Shown one piece after another: positions 39,819-40,077 of a stretch of DNA of 40,077 nucleotides. A model generated the notes under the pieces. The model was not told where the DNA came from. It did no database searches and saw only the letters and a list, made by a program, of their open reading frames with translations. This DNA is from an uncultured Oscillospiraceae bacterium (GTDB lineage: Bacteria; Bacillota; Clostridia; Oscillospirales; Ruminococcaceae). How positions within the stretch are numbered: the first letter of the stretch is position 1; each line of letters starts with the position of its first letter. The stretch is taken from contig CAJTZM010000008.1 in the NCBI GenBank assembly GCA_910583935.1, forward strand, positions 1 through 40,077, in the 5' to 3' direction. Both the position numbers and the translations under genes were made by a program.

Positions 39819-40077
39819 ATGGTAATTGATGTGCATGTTCACCCCAATGGGTATCCGCAGGTGGCGCAGGACCCCGAAGCCCGGGCATTCCGGGACCGGG
39901 TATTCCAGCGCCGGCAGGAGGCGGCTTTGTCCGCGCCCATCGCCATGACCGGTAAGCCCTCCGGCGGCAACGGCGGCGGCAACAAGAATTTTGACGTTCT
40001 GTTTACCCGTATGGACCATCAGGGCATTGACCGGCTGGTACTTTTGCCCTTGGATCTGACCACTACCCATGGCGGAT
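39819..40077 (+). CDS. Amidohydrolase-family metal-dependent hydrolase, partial
   Basis: 86 codons are visible; the gene runs off the right edge. It begins MVIDVHVHPNG, whose H6-x-H8 is the first metal-binding pair of TIM-barrel amidohydrolases (amidohydrolase 2 type). AAAGGAG lies 11 bases upstream. A glycine/asparagine-rich loop at about 45-56 is unusual. It is probably in an operon with the sugar kinase. Confidence 0.78.
   Translation, partial: MVIDVHVHPNGYPQVAQDPEARAFRDRVFQRRQEAALSAPIAMTGKPSGGNGGGNKNFDVLFTRMDHQGIDRLVLLPLDLTTTHGG

Noticed and set aside
1..40077. CRISPR arrays, insertion sequences, prophage genes or integrase attachment sites
   Set aside because: No regularly spaced repeats, transposase or integrase motifs, or phage structural genes were seen on either strand.

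Overview
The window looks like a chromosomal segment of an anaerobic, endospore-forming, fermentative Clostridia, plausibly Oscillospiraceae/Ruminococcaceae-like; the family is inference. The reasons are sporulation genes (spoIIID, a spoIIQ-type M23 gene, spoVAC-AD-AE, gpr), [FeFe]-hydrogenases next to bifunctional adhE, a glmS ribozyme, exact Bacillus-type parS sites, sigma-A promoters of TTGACA-N17-TATAAT type and frequent TTG starts. I see no phage, insertion sequence, CRISPR array or rRNA.

Layout. 1-4177 (minus): the 5' part of an Rsm22-type methyltransferase gene, a half-size ABC exporter preceded by a 30-codon ORF and a palindromic operator, and proS. 4400-6625 (plus): glmS with a long leader carrying a glmS self-cleaving ribozyme. 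6630-8390 (plus): an EFR1-type flavodoxin/ferredoxin and a NERD-domain protein. 8403-16595 (minus): acyl-ACP thioesterase, parB, parA, a GNAT gene, noc, rsmG, mnmG and mnmE. This is the classic origin-proximal cluster, with one parS between parA and the GNAT gene and a second inside mnmG. The usual jag-yidC-rnpA-rpmH-dnaA continuation is absent beyond mnmE.

16802-25337 (plus): a LysR regulator, then a tight five-gene unit: adhE, a small 2Fe-2S thioredoxin-fold protein, a PAS-containing [FeFe]-hydrogenase-like protein, a SpoIIE/PP2C phosphatase and a second [FeFe]-hydrogenase. This is the most interesting region: fermentative alcohol formation appears co-expressed with an hfs-like hydrogenase/signalling module, under a Rex-like operator. 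25435-27434 (minus): a PadR regulator with a membrane partner, and an AAA ATPase.

27524-33201: sporulation-rich stretch with spoIIID, yitT, spoIIQ-like, spoVACDE, rpsT and gpr. 33210-36685: nadE with a DUF2752 gene, gtrA and a flavodoxin. 36885-37076: tRNA-Met(CAT) and tRNA-Glu(TTC). 37181-40077: an orphan MacB/LolD-type ATPase, a lipoprotein cyclophilin, a fructoselysine-kinase-like PfkB protein and the start of an amidohydrolase gene that runs off the window.

Functions were assigned by reading motifs; no database search was run. Several starts were moved from the longest ORF to the codon best placed behind a Shine-Dalgarno sequence.
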